64,000 nt of DNA from Flavobacterium faecale (GTDB taxonomy: Bacteria; Bacteroidota; Bacteroidia; Flavobacteriales; Flavobacteriaceae), in the NCBI RefSeq assembly GCF_003076455.1, contig NZ_CP020918.1:1054001-1118000 (forward strand), given 5' to 3'. Positions within the stretch are counted from its first letter, which is position 1. Every line of letters starts with the position of its first letter. The notes under the pieces are model-generated. The model was not told where the DNA came from and did no database searches. It worked only from the letters and a program-made list of their open reading frames with translations. Position numbers and translations under genes: made by a program. Of the stretch, positions 53,353 through 61,084 are shown piece after piece.

Positions 53353-54597
53353 ATGATAGAAAAAGAAGTAATAAATTTTGAGAGAACAGCCATTGTTGGT
53401 ATTGTGACTCAAAATCAAAGCGAAGAAAAACTTAATGAATATCTAGACGAATTAGAGTTTTTGACTTTTACAGCTGGCGGAGAGGTGATAAAACGCTTTT
53501 CTCAAAAGATGGAACGTCCTAACCCTAAAACTTTCGTTGGAACAGGAAAGTTAGAAGAAATTCATTTGTTTGTAAAAGAAAACGGAATCTCGACTTTAAT
53601 TTTTGATGATGAACTTTCGCCTTCGCAACAAAAAAATATATCCAAGATAATCGAAGAATGTAAAATTCTAGATCGTACACACCTTATCCTTGATATTTTT
53701 GCACAACGTGCCGAAACATCCTATGCAAGAACACAAGTTGAGCTAGCGCAAAATATTTATATGTTGCCTAGATTATCTGGATTGTGGACGCACTTGGAAC
53801 GTCAAAAAGGAGGTATTGGAATGCGTGGACCTGGAGAGACTGAAATCGAAACAGACAGACGTATTGTACGAGATCGAATTGCGCTTTTGAAAGATAAAAT
53901 CAAGGCCATTGACAAACAAATGGGAACACAACGAGGTAATCGTGGAGCCATGGTGCGTGTTGCCTTGGTGGGATATACCAATGTAGGGAAATCTACTTTG
54001 ATGAACGCTGTTGGTAAAAGTGACGTTTTTGTCGAAAACAAACTTTTTGCCACCTTGGATACTACAGTTCGTAAAGTGGTGATCAAAAACCTACCTTTCT
54101 TACTTTCAGACACGGTTGGTTTCATTCGTAAATTACCAACAATGTTGGTTGACTCTTTCAAAAGTACGTTGGATGAGGTTCGCGAAGCCGATTTGTTATT
54201 GCATGTTGTAGATATTTCACATCCTGAGTTTGAGGATCATATCGCCTCTGTAAATCAGACTTTGTTGGATATCAAAGCCAATGACAAACCTGTAATCATG
54301 GTTTTCAATAAAATTGACGCTTACGACCATTTGACTATTGATGACGATGATTTAATTACCGAAAAAACACCAAGACATTACACCTTAGAAGAGTGGAAGT
54401 CTACTTGGATGAGTCGTGTTGGTGAGGAAAATGCTTTGTTTATCTCGGCCACCAACAAAGAGAACTTTGAAGAATTTAGAGAACGCGTATACGAGGCGGT
54501 GCGACATATACATGTAACGCGCTTTCCGTACAACAAGTTTTTATATCCAGATTATAAAGACGCTATCGAGAAAGAAGAAGAAGACGAACAAGAATAA
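53353..54597 (+). CDS. hflX: Ribosome-associated GTPase HflX
   Basis: A 414-residue GTPase that binds 50S ribosomes. The HflX N-terminal domain spans about 1-150, with the linker signature GGIGMRGPGETEIE at 153-166. G1 is GYTNVGKST at 207-215 and G3 the DTVGFIRKLP stretch; G4 is FNKIDA. The acidic C-terminal tail EKEEEDEQE is longer than in some homologues. The ATG start is usual. Ends at a strong terminator shared with the convergent DUF3078 gene. Confidence 0.95.
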   Translation: MIEKEVINFERTAIVGIVTQNQSEEKLNEYLDELEFLTFTAGGEVIKRFSQKMERPNPKTFVGTGKLEEIHLFVKENGISTLIFDDELSPSQQKNISKIIEECKILDRTHLILDIFAQRAETSYARTQVELAQNIYMLPRLSGLWTHLERQKGGIGMRGPGETEIETDRRIVRDRIALLKDKIKAIDKQMGTQRGNRGAMVRVALVGYTNVGKSTLMNAVGKSDVFVENKLFATLDTTVRKVVIKNLPFLLSDTVGFIRKLPTMLVDSFKSTLDEVREADLLLHVVDISHPEFEDHIASVNQTLLDIKANDKPVIMVFNKIDAYDHLTIDDDDLITEKTPRHYTLEEWKSTWMSRVGEENALFISATNKENFEEFRERVYEAVRHIHVTRFPYNKFLYPDYKDAIEKEEEDEQE

Positions 54598-54604
54598 TAA
54601 GCAT

Positions 54605-54645
54605 AAAAAAAGACCTTTAGAAATTAATCTAAAGGTCTTTTTTTT
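54605..54645. terminator. Bidirectional terminator between hflX and DUF3078
   Basis: A 17-bp perfect stem (54605-54621 with 54628-54644, loop AATTAA) with A and T runs on the two sides. Confidence 0.9.
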
Positions 54646-54662
54646 ATCCTATTAATCGAAGT

Positions 54663-55556
54663 TTAGAAACCGTAGTTCAATCCTAATCCAAGTACTTGAC
54701 GGGTTTGAAACCCTGCAAAAGCATTGTCATCATAGATGGTTTGGTAAGCTAAATTGGTCGATAAGAATTTGTTGATCTTCATATTGATATTCAAAGTATA
54801 GTCAATATCAACATTTCCTGGTTTGTCTAAATAGTTAGAATATAAATTCAAAATATTCTCAACGGTTACGTTTTCAGCAATTTTGAATTTGTAGTATCCA
54901 TTGATTGCAGCTCCAAATTCGTAACGTGTAGTTTCTCCTTGTTCCACTCCAAATGATGATCCTAAAAGCGTAAATTGACGATCAACAACAATTAATTTTG
55001 AAGTTAAAGGAGCAATATTTACTTTCAAGTTATCGCTTTTTTTCCATAACATACCTGGTCCAAATTGAAAGTATGCTGGAGAAAAGAAATGTGATGTTCT
55101 AATTCCGCTTGCAGCATCAACTCCTGCGTCAAACTGTGTTTTGAAATTTAAGAAAGCAGAGTAGTACCAATATCCAGCAGCTTTTTTACCTAATAATGAG
55201 TTGAAAACCAATCTATCATCAGATTTTTGCAATTGTTGACCTTTGATTTTTGTCAAACCATAACCTGCTATTACTTTATTATCCCAGTTCCAGCTGTCTT
55301 TTTTATAGTTGAAATCGTAGTTTAATCCGATAGTTCCAGAAACGTTACTTTGTCCACCTGCTGTCCAATTGGTAAAAGTTGCTTGATTGGCCAAAAAGCT
55401 AAAAGTTCCTTTTTTTACCCAACCGTTTGGCTTGTCTTCTTTTAATTTTGCAGCAGCTGCTTCTTCGTTCTTTTTAAGTAATTCTTTCTCATTTGCTTGT
55501 GAGAAAGCTGTAGTAATAGAAAGTGCTAATACAGCAGTAAGTAAAATCTTTTTCAT
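54663..55556 (-). CDS. DUF3078 family outer-membrane protein
   Basis: A 297-residue exported protein (signal MKKILLTAVLALSITTAFSQ). The charged helical stretch NEKELLKKNEEAAAAKLKEDKP is followed by a barrel-like region typical of DUF3078 (FSFLANQATFTNWTAGGQSN, then repeated amphipathic strands ending VLGLGLNYGF). Function unknown, probably outer membrane. The ATG at 55556 begins the signal peptide; the reading from 55601 covers the promoter. A well-formed promoter precedes it. Confidence 0.85.
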   Translation of the reverse strand: MKKILLTAVLALSITTAFSQANEKELLKKNEEAAAAKLKEDKPNGWVKKGTFSFLANQATFTNWTAGGQSNVSGTIGLNYDFNYKKDSWNWDNKVIAGYGLTKIKGQQLQKSDDRLVFNSLLGKKAAGYWYYSAFLNFKTQFDAGVDAASGIRTSHFFSPAYFQFGPGMLWKKSDNLKVNIAPLTSKLIVVDRQFTLLGSSFGVEQGETTRYEFGAAINGYYKFKIAENVTVENILNLYSNYLDKPGNVDIDYTLNINMKINKFLSTNLAYQTIYDDNAFAGFQTRQVLGLGLNYGF

Positions 55557-55584
55557 CTGTGTCTTTGTTATGATTTTTTGAGTG

Positions 55585-55614
55585 CAAAGGTAGTAATACA
55601 TTCGACATACACAA
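55585..55614 (-). promoter_or_regulatory. Promoter of DUF3078 gene (TTG, 19 nt, TACCTTTG)
   Basis: On the minus strand, TTG at 55612-55614 and TACCTTTG at 55585-55592 with a 19-nt spacer match the Flavobacterium consensus fully. The -7 box lies 28 nt before the ATG at 55556. Confidence 0.65.
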
Positions 55615-55658
55615 AAAACGAATAAAATGAGACAAATCAGGAGAAATTTAAGATATAA

Positions 55659-56162
55659 TTATCTTTTCTTGAAAAGAGGTACTGCAGAACAAGCTTCGCC
55701 GTACATGATGCTACGTGCGTAGGGTTGCAAGTAGTGTGCCGCAAGAACGTAAGCCCGAGTAGGTACGGGTTTTTTTGAACAGCCTTTTATTATCACTGCT
55801 TTATTTTCAAAAGTCGAATAATCAACTTTTGGCAACAACTCTTCATATAATGAAGCATTCAAATCATCAATACTACCATCAACTATTTTTGTGGCAAAAG
55901 GCGCTAGCTGAATCGCAACCAAAATCGATGCCCACGCAGGTACAATTGCGTCTGTACTGCAATGAATAGCGACTAATTGGTCTTGGTATTGCGACCAATC
56001 ATGATTTTTCAAGCTTTCTCTAAAGTCTTTTTCTCGCAATAAAAAACCTTCCAAAAGCCATTGAGCAATATCAAGTTGTACTCGTTGCCCTTTTGGATAG
56101 TAGTCCTCTAAATCAAATACCTCGAGTTTACTTTCAGCAACTTTGTTGATTATTTCGTCCAT
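55659..56162 (-). CDS. DUF2480 family protein
   Basis: A 167-residue soluble protein from the ATG at 56162 (MDEIINKVAESK); a start five codons upstream is also possible. VFDLEDYYPKGQRVQLDIAQWL, CSTDAIVPAWASILV, and KGCSKKPVPTRAYV are typical of DUF2480, a Bacteroidetes family found with suf genes. The two Cys residues in the last part are of interest but no metal site is established. Follows the DUF59 gene by 95 nt containing a small inverted repeat. Confidence 0.8.
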   Translation of the reverse strand: MDEIINKVAESKLEVFDLEDYYPKGQRVQLDIAQWLLEGFLLREKDFRESLKNHDWSQYQDQLVAIHCSTDAIVPAWASILVAIQLAPFATKIVDGSIDDLNASLYEELLPKVDYSTFENKAVIIKGCSKKPVPTRAYVLAAHYLQPYARSIMYGEACSAVPLFKKR

Positions 56163-56167
56163 TTTTT

Positions 56168-56250
56168 CAGTATTCATTATACGGTTTTCAGTATTCAGTC
56201 ACAATATTCGGGCTCTTAAGCAGTTGAAAACTGTGACTGCAAACTGCAAA
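56168..56250. repeat. CAGT-type imperfect inverted repeat (second copy of family)
   Basis: The left half has GGTTTTCAGTATTCAGTCACA and the right half CTGTGACTGCAAACTGCAAAC-like sequence, which can pair imperfectly. Same style as 39375-39590, here between the DUF59 and DUF2480 genes. Confidence 0.45.
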
Positions 56251-56257
56251 CTCGTTC

Positions 56258-56581
56258 TTATAGCATTCCTAATTCTAATTTTGCTTCTTCGCTCATTAAG
56301 TCTTTGCTCCATGGTGGATCAAAAGTAATTTCAACTTCGGCATCTTTAATGTGCTCAATTGATTTTACTTTGTCTTCAACTTCTCTAGGCAAACTCTCTG
56401 CAACTGGGCAGTTTGGAGAGGTTAGAGTCATTAGGATTTTTACTTCGAAATCGGTGTTTACCATTACATCGTATATTAATCCCAATTCGTAAATATCTAC
56501 AGGAATCTCTGGATCATAGATGGTTTTTAATTTTTTTACGATCGCTTCTCCTAATTCGTTGGTGTCTATTTGTTGTTCCAT
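56258..56581 (-). CDS. DUF59/MIP18-family Fe-S assembly factor (SufT-like)
   Basis: A 107-residue protein with the DUF59 core: LKTIYDPEIPVDIYELGLIYDV near 18-39 and MTLTSPNCPVAESLPREVEDKV with the conserved Cys, ending FDPPWSKDLMSEEAK. Proteins of this family help mature Fe-S proteins. It lies in the sufS-sufE run but is separated from sufE by the inserted GxxExxY gene. A 'PaaD-like' label is less likely here. Confidence 0.88.
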   Translation of the reverse strand: MEQQIDTNELGEAIVKKLKTIYDPEIPVDIYELGLIYDVMVNTDFEVKILMTLTSPNCPVAESLPREVEDKVKSIEHIKDAEVEITFDPPWSKDLMSEEAKLELGML

Positions 56582-56617
56582 TTTTATTTATTTTATTTTT
56601 GAATTACATGGGTCCTT

Positions 56618-56653
56618 TTTTTTTACCATATAAGTCATTTAAGTTTTTTGTTT
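56618..56653. repeat. Terminal repeat, 3' side of the GxxExxY cassette
   Basis: Contains TTTTACCATATAAGTCATTT. A related stretch in inverted orientation occurs at 57249-57287, and a direct copy (one base changed in ACCATGTAAG) lies at 56759-56790, just after the GxxExxY stop. Confidence 0.55.
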
Positions 56654-56654
56654 A

Positions 56655-56740
56655 AGGTTGCTCTAATTTAATTTCTAATCGAATTGGATCGTTTATTAAG
56701 TTCATATAAGAAAGTACTCGTACTTTCTATTGCTTTTTAT
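56655..56740 (-). pseudogene. Truncated remnant of a second GxxExxY gene end
   Basis: Bases about 56688-56725 match the intact gene around 56889-56926 closely, including TTCATATAAGAAAG, which encodes part of the LSYMNLLRAPIG region. Relative to the gene and its shared flank this copy lacks about 62 bases. No open frame. Confidence 0.65.
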
Positions 56741-56792
56741 TTATTTGACTTATTGTGGTTTTTACCATGTAAGTCATTTAAGTTTTATTTTG

Positions 56793-57206
56793 TTAGTCTT
56801 TCAGTTTACTATAAATTTCATTGACCAAGGTTTTTTGACCTTCGTAGTAAATATTTTTTACATTAAAATTTATGAGCAAACCAATTGGTGCGCGTAATAA
56901 GTTCATATAAGAAAGCACTTGTGCTTCATAGATTGGGCTAAATTCAGTTACTGATTTTAGTTCGACAACTAAAGCCTTTTCTATTAATAAATCACATCTA
57001 AGTTTAGAATCTAATTCGCAGCCTTTATAAATTAAAGGAATTGATAATTCTGAGACAAAATTTATTTGACGTAATTCTAATTCCTTTTTTAAGCACTGAT
57101 GATAAACACATTCCAATAGGCCTGGGCCTATACTTTTATGAACTTCAATTGCTGCTCCATTTACCTGATATACTAAATCTTTTAGGTAACTTTTTGTTAA
57201 GTTCAT
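56793..57206 (-). CDS. GxxExxY family protein
   Basis: A 137-residue protein named for its motif, here GLLECVY near 29-35, within GAAIEVHKSIGPGLLECVYHQ. Residues about 68-115 (LRCDLLIEKALVVELKSVTEF) hold an acidic/Lys nuclease-like core, with EAQVLSYMNLLRAPIGLLINF after it, similar to PD-(D/E)XK folds. Function unknown. It interrupts the suf-type run and is enclosed by inverted repeats, so it looks like a mobile cassette. Confidence 0.9.
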   Translation of the reverse strand: MNLTKSYLKDLVYQVNGAAIEVHKSIGPGLLECVYHQCLKKELELRQINFVSELSIPLIYKGCELDSKLRCDLLIEKALVVELKSVTEFSPIYEAQVLSYMNLLRAPIGLLINFNVKNIYYEGQKTLVNEIYSKLKD

Positions 57207-57248
57207 AATTTGTAGTTTTTTAATCTAATAAAGATAATTTATGTTTAT

Positions 57249-57287
57249 TAAACTTGAAAAACTTATATGGCTTATATGGTAAAAAAA
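57249..57287. repeat. Terminal repeat, 5' side of the GxxExxY cassette
   Basis: Reads ACTTATATGGCTTATATGGT on the + strand; its reverse complement matches the repeat at 56618-56653 over about 30 bases with a few differences. Confidence 0.55.
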
Positions 57288-57707
57288 TTACTTTTTAGCG
57301 TCAAATGCCAATGCATACATTTTTATATTCTTAATCATCGATACCAATCCGTTGGCACGTGTTGGAGAAAGGTGCTCTTTCAGTCCGATTTCGTCAATAA
57401 AACCCATGTCGGCATTGATGATGTCAATAGCAGATTGATTAGAGAACGTACGAATCAAAATCGCAATAATTCCTTTAGTCAAAATCGCATCACTGTCTGC
57501 GGTAAAGACTACTTTGTCCTCATTTTGTTCTCCTTGTAACCAAACTTTTGATTGGCAACCTTTGATCAAGTTGTTATCTGTTTTGTATTCTTCTTCAATA
57601 AGAGGTAATTTTTTCCCAAGTTCGATGATGTATTCATAACGTTCCATCCAATCATCAAACATTGAAAATTCATCTACGATCTCGTCTTGTATATCTTTAA
57701 TTTTCAT
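57288..57707 (-). CDS. sufE: Cysteine desulfuration protein SufE
   Basis: Accepts sulphur from SufS for Fe-S assembly; 139 residues from the ATG at 57707 (MKIKDIQDEIVDEF). Catalytic Cys51 is in KGCQSKVWLQG. The central LTKGIIAILIRTFSNQSA and EHLSPTRANGLVSM stretches are typical. Its start overlaps the end of the upstream lipoprotein gene by 11 nt. Partner of sufS, two genes upstream. Confidence 0.95.
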   Translation of the reverse strand: MKIKDIQDEIVDEFSMFDDWMERYEYIIELGKKLPLIEEEYKTDNNLIKGCQSKVWLQGEQNEDKVVFTADSDAILTKGIIAILIRTFSNQSAIDIINADMGFIDEIGLKEHLSPTRANGLVSMIKNIKMYALAFDAKK

Positions 57708-58140
57708 TGTTTTGTTTTGCAAATGAATTAATCTTTAGTACTATTTTTTCTATTTCGGCTGGCGGAAAACCATGGTCAAAACTAGCCGATTGATAGGTTT
57801 TATCTTTATAGGTAATCTTCAAATTTGCAATCGCGGCACCGTCATAAAACCGTTTTTCGGTGGGTGCTTTCAAGTTTTTAAGATCCTCAAAATCTATGTC
57901 TTCAAGTAGTGCAGCAAGTTGAGCTGAATCTTCTTTGCTTAAGACAATCGTTGTAGGTTTCTCTTTTCCTGATCGCTCGTGTGATACGCTAGCAGTATTG
58001 TCTTTTATTTCTATTTTTTGATAAAAACCTCTTGTGTTTGCCACATATTCAATGATGGCGGCCTTCATGTCTTTTTTTTCAGAAGTTTGGCAACCTTTGG
58101 TCATCAAAAAACTGAAGAGTAAAATTGCAAATGTTTTCAT
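57697..58140 (-). CDS. Unknown lipoprotein between sufS and sufE
   Basis: A 147-residue lipoprotein: signal MKTFAILLFSFLMTKGC with lipobox Cys17. The mature part is a small alpha/beta domain (KAAIIEYVANTRGFYQKIEI, then SKEDSAQLAALLEDIDF, GAAIANLKITYKDKTYQ). No family recognised with confidence. It is wedged between sufS (12-nt gap) and sufE (11-nt overlap), so it is cotranscribed, although an envelope lipoprotein in a cytosolic Fe-S operon is not obviously connected. Confidence 0.7.
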   Translation of the reverse strand: MKTFAILLFSFLMTKGCQTSEKKDMKAAIIEYVANTRGFYQKIEIKDNTASVSHERSGKEKPTTIVLSKEDSAQLAALLEDIDFEDLKNLKAPTEKRFYDGAAIANLKITYKDKTYQSASFDHGFPPAEIEKIVLKINSFAKQNNEN

Positions 58141-58152
58141 ATTTATAGGTCG

Positions 58153-59367
58153 TTACGACAGCATCATTTGGGCCTTTTTAACGGCGGTTACCAAACTGTC
58201 AATTTCTTCTTTTGTATTATAAAACGCAAACGAAGCACGTATAGTACCTGGAATATCGTAGAAGCTCATGATGGGTTGCGCGCAATGGTGACCTGTACGC
58301 ACTGCGATACCTAGTTTGTCAATAATCGTCCCAATATCATAAGGGTGAATGCCTTCGATATTAAAAGAGATTACAGAAGTTTTATTTTTCGAAGTACCAA
58401 AAATACGTAAGCCTTCAATTTCTAATAACTTCTCAGTACCATATGCTAATAACTCTAATTCTTGCTGTTGAATATTCTCAAAACCAACTTCGTTCATATA
58501 ATCAATAGCAGTTCCTAGAACAATTCCGCCGGCAATATTGGGCGTTCCTGCTTCAAATTTATGCGGCAATTCGGCATAAGTAGTTTTTTCGAAAGAGACT
58601 TCTTTGATCATTTCGCCACCACCTTGATACGGAGGTAATTTGTTTAACCATTCTTCTTTTCCGTATAAAATACCTGTTCCCGTAGGCCCACATATTTTGT
58701 GACCAGAGAAGACATAAAAATCACAATCTAGTGCTTGAACATCTGGTTTCAAATGCGGTACTGCTTGTGCCCCATCAATTAAAATGGCTGCACCTACGGC
58801 ATGCGCTTTTTCGATCATATAAGCAATTGGGTTGATGGTTCCCAAGGCATTCGAAATATGATTAACAGTGACAATTTTGGTTTTATCCGACAGTAAGGCA
58901 TCGTATTCACTCATAATGAGCTCACCTTCCTGATTCATCGGAATGACCTTTAAAGTCGCGCCAGTTTTTTCGCATAGCATCTGCCAAGGCACAATGTTGC
59001 TATGGTGTTCAAGTGCTGATACAAGTACTTCGTCTCCTGGTTTTAAAATCGCGGCAAACCCGTTGGTCACCAAATTAATTCCAAACGTAGTACCTGATGT
59101 AAAAAGTACTTCATGACTGTGTTTGGCATTAATGTGAGCTTGCACCTTTGCACGTGATTCCTCATACGCGTCCGTCGCAAGTTGGCTCAGGGTGTGTACG
59201 CCACGATGAATGTTGGCATTAATTTCTTGATAATAGGTTGCTATTGCATCAATTACCACTTGTGGTTTTTGAGACGTAGCACCGTTATCGAAGTATACTA
59301 GAGGTTTACCGTTTACTTTTTGAGAAAGAATCGGAAAATCGGATCTTATTTTTTGAATGTCTAACAT
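58153..59367 (-). CDS. sufS: Cysteine desulfurase SufS
   Basis: PLP enzyme mobilising sulphur from cysteine; 404 residues, group II type. PLP Lys224 lies in FSGHKICGPTGTGIL, catalytic Cys362 in RTGHHCAQP, DNGATSQKP at 27-35 and ALEHHSNIVPWQ at 118-129. ATG start. It leads the minus-strand run sufS-lipoprotein-sufE-(GxxExxY)-DUF59-DUF2480. sufB, C and D are not in the window. Confidence 0.96.
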   Translation of the reverse strand: MLDIQKIRSDFPILSQKVNGKPLVYFDNGATSQKPQVVIDAIATYYQEINANIHRGVHTLSQLATDAYEESRAKVQAHINAKHSHEVLFTSGTTFGINLVTNGFAAILKPGDEVLVSALEHHSNIVPWQMLCEKTGATLKVIPMNQEGELIMSEYDALLSDKTKIVTVNHISNALGTINPIAYMIEKAHAVGAAILIDGAQAVPHLKPDVQALDCDFYVFSGHKICGPTGTGILYGKEEWLNKLPPYQGGGEMIKEVSFEKTTYAELPHKFEAGTPNIAGGIVLGTAIDYMNEVGFENIQQQELELLAYGTEKLLEIEGLRIFGTSKNKTSVISFNIEGIHPYDIGTIIDKLGIAVRTGHHCAQPIMSFYDIPGTIRASFAFYNTKEEIDSLVTAVKKAQMMLS

Positions 59368-59391
59368 AGTTATTTAGAAAAAATCTAAATA

Positions 59392-59426
59392 CAAAAGTAC
59401 TAATTCTAAATCGGATTTGGTAGCAA
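59392..59426 (-). promoter_or_regulatory. Candidate promoter of the sufS run (TTG, 24 nt, TACTTTTG)
   Basis: -7 box TACTTTTG at 59392-59399 and TTG at 59424-59426 on the minus strand; spacer 24 nt, at the long end of the usual range. Leader about 20 nt. Confidence 0.45.
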
Positions 59427-59588
59427 TTGGTAAATTTTTAGGATTTGTTAACGGCAAATTATAGCCAAGTAGAAGGCTTAGATTTTATCGTCAACGATAC
59501 TGTTTTTGAACATAGCGTTATCTTTAGTGCTAGAAAAGTAGAATCTACCTTTTTTATTAATTAAATTGCAGTTTTAAATTTCTCGAAC

Positions 59589-60932
59589 ATGAAAAAAACG
59601 CTTTCGATTGTTGCTGTTGTAGTTATTTTGGTAATTGGTTATTTGGGCTGGTCCACTTATCCTAAGCTTGATTTGATCTCTGGATTTGCTGCCAAAAGTG
59701 TGGCTTCGGGTCATTTTATCGATCAGCGTCCTTTAAGTGTCATTGCCGCACAAGACAATGACATTAAATTGGTAGACTGGGCAACCAACACGATCAATGA
59801 GGCGGGGAAATTGGCAACCGCATCGGTCAACGGACTAAAAGAACGCAAAGCAATCTATCGTGAGGGTATTGGTGCTACTTTGATCAATGACGATTTTGAT
59901 GAGACACAGCCTTATTTGGTGCCCAAGAGATTAAAAAGCAAGATAGGTTTGTATCCTTATGGGAATGTTAAACCACCAGATACTGTATTTTCTAATGTGA
60001 ATTACAAATCCTTAAATGCAGCAGTTGCGAATGCTTTTGATGTTTCGAATGAAAAAATTAAGCGCTCACGTGCCGTTGTTGTCATTTATAAAGATCGAAT
60101 AATTGCCGAAAAATATGCTCCGGGTTTTAATGAAAGAAGTAAAATATTGGGATGGTCAATGACCAAAAGTATCACAGGTGCTCTTTTTGGTGTTTTGGCA
60201 CAACAAGGGAAATATGATATATACAAACCAGCTCCGATTGAAGAGTGGCAGAAAGACGATCGCAAAAAGATAACGACCAATGATTTGCTCCACATGAATT
60301 CTGGTTTGGAATGGCTTGAAGAATATACCAGCATTTGTGATGCTACCAAAATGCTTTTTCAGGCGGAAGATATGGGGAGTGTGCAGTTAGGAAAGCCAGT
60401 TGCTTTCCAACCCAATACACATTGGAATTACTCGTCGGGGACAACGAATTTATTGTCTAAGATTTTGCGAGGACAGTTTAAGACCCACCAAGAATATTTG
60501 GATTTTTGGTACACAAATTTGATTGATAAAATTGGTATGCGTTCGATGATTATCGAAACAGATATGACAGGAAATTATGTAGGCTCCTCGTATGGATGGG
60601 CGACTGCGCGTGATTGGGGAAAATTTGGTTTGCTTTATCTGCATCAAGGAAATTGGAATGGCGAACAAATACTATCACCAGAATGGGTAAAGTACACGAG
60701 AACACCCACGGCGACTTCAAACGGTCGTTATGGAGCACAATTTTGGCTAAATGCTGGAGGTTATTTTCCAGATGTGCCGAGAGATATGTACTATTGCAGT
60801 GGTTTTCAAGGTCAAATGGTGGCTATAATTCCTTCTCGTGACATGGTGATCGTACACATGGGGCTAAAAGGGAATGAAAACGGTTTTGACTTTAACGGAT
60901 TTTTGAAAGAAGTACTTGCAGCTGTGAAATAG
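59589..60932 (+). CDS. Serine hydrolase, beta-lactamase class C family
   Basis: A 447-residue exported or membrane-anchored protein (hydrophobic segment 6-21). The serine beta-lactamase-like domain runs from about 140. SxxK is SMTK at 190-193 (Ser190 nucleophile), the second motif is HWNYSSGTTN, with Tyr, and a third C-terminal element is near residues 395-405 (MYYCSGFQGQ). Likely a periplasmic esterase or peptidase; true beta-lactamase activity is not supported. Divergent from sufS and convergent with the Gfo/Idh gene. Confidence 0.88.
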   Translation: MKKTLSIVAVVVILVIGYLGWSTYPKLDLISGFAAKSVASGHFIDQRPLSVIAAQDNDIKLVDWATNTINEAGKLATASVNGLKERKAIYREGIGATLINDDFDETQPYLVPKRLKSKIGLYPYGNVKPPDTVFSNVNYKSLNAAVANAFDVSNEKIKRSRAVVVIYKDRIIAEKYAPGFNERSKILGWSMTKSITGALFGVLAQQGKYDIYKPAPIEEWQKDDRKKITTNDLLHMNSGLEWLEEYTSICDATKMLFQAEDMGSVQLGKPVAFQPNTHWNYSSGTTNLLSKILRGQFKTHQEYLDFWYTNLIDKIGMRSMIIETDMTGNYVGSSYGWATARDWGKFGLLYLHQGNWNGEQILSPEWVKYTRTPTATSNGRYGAQFWLNAGGYFPDVPRDMYYCSGFQGQMVAIIPSRDMVIVHMGLKGNENGFDFNGFLKEVLAAVK

Positions 60933-60954
60933 TACTTATGAAAATATATATGGT

Positions 60955-61075
60955 TAATAGCCCTGATGGCAGCGGCATCCTTTTTTGTGGTTCTTTTTTT
61001 GAACCACAAAAAAGATACAGCGGACAGCAGGAGAAGACTTGATCTGGAAAGGGATCGTGTGCTCCAAAAACTTTC
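60955..61075. repeat. Structured intergenic repeat (copy 2) with 14-bp hairpin
   Basis: Contains GATGGCAGCGGCATCC, then a perfect 14-bp stem (60980-60993 with 61001-61014, seven-T loop), then AAGATACAGCGGACAGCAGG. Conserved boxes match copy 1 at 14945-15010 while the stem-loop differs. It fills the interval between the serine hydrolase and the Gfo/Idh gene and could also terminate the former. Confidence 0.65.
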
Positions 61076-61084
61076 AAACTATTT

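Noticed and set aside
59368..59588. Regulatory RNA between sufS and the serine hydrolase
   Set aside because: Only the candidate sufS promoter could be recognised; the rest shows no structure that stands out.
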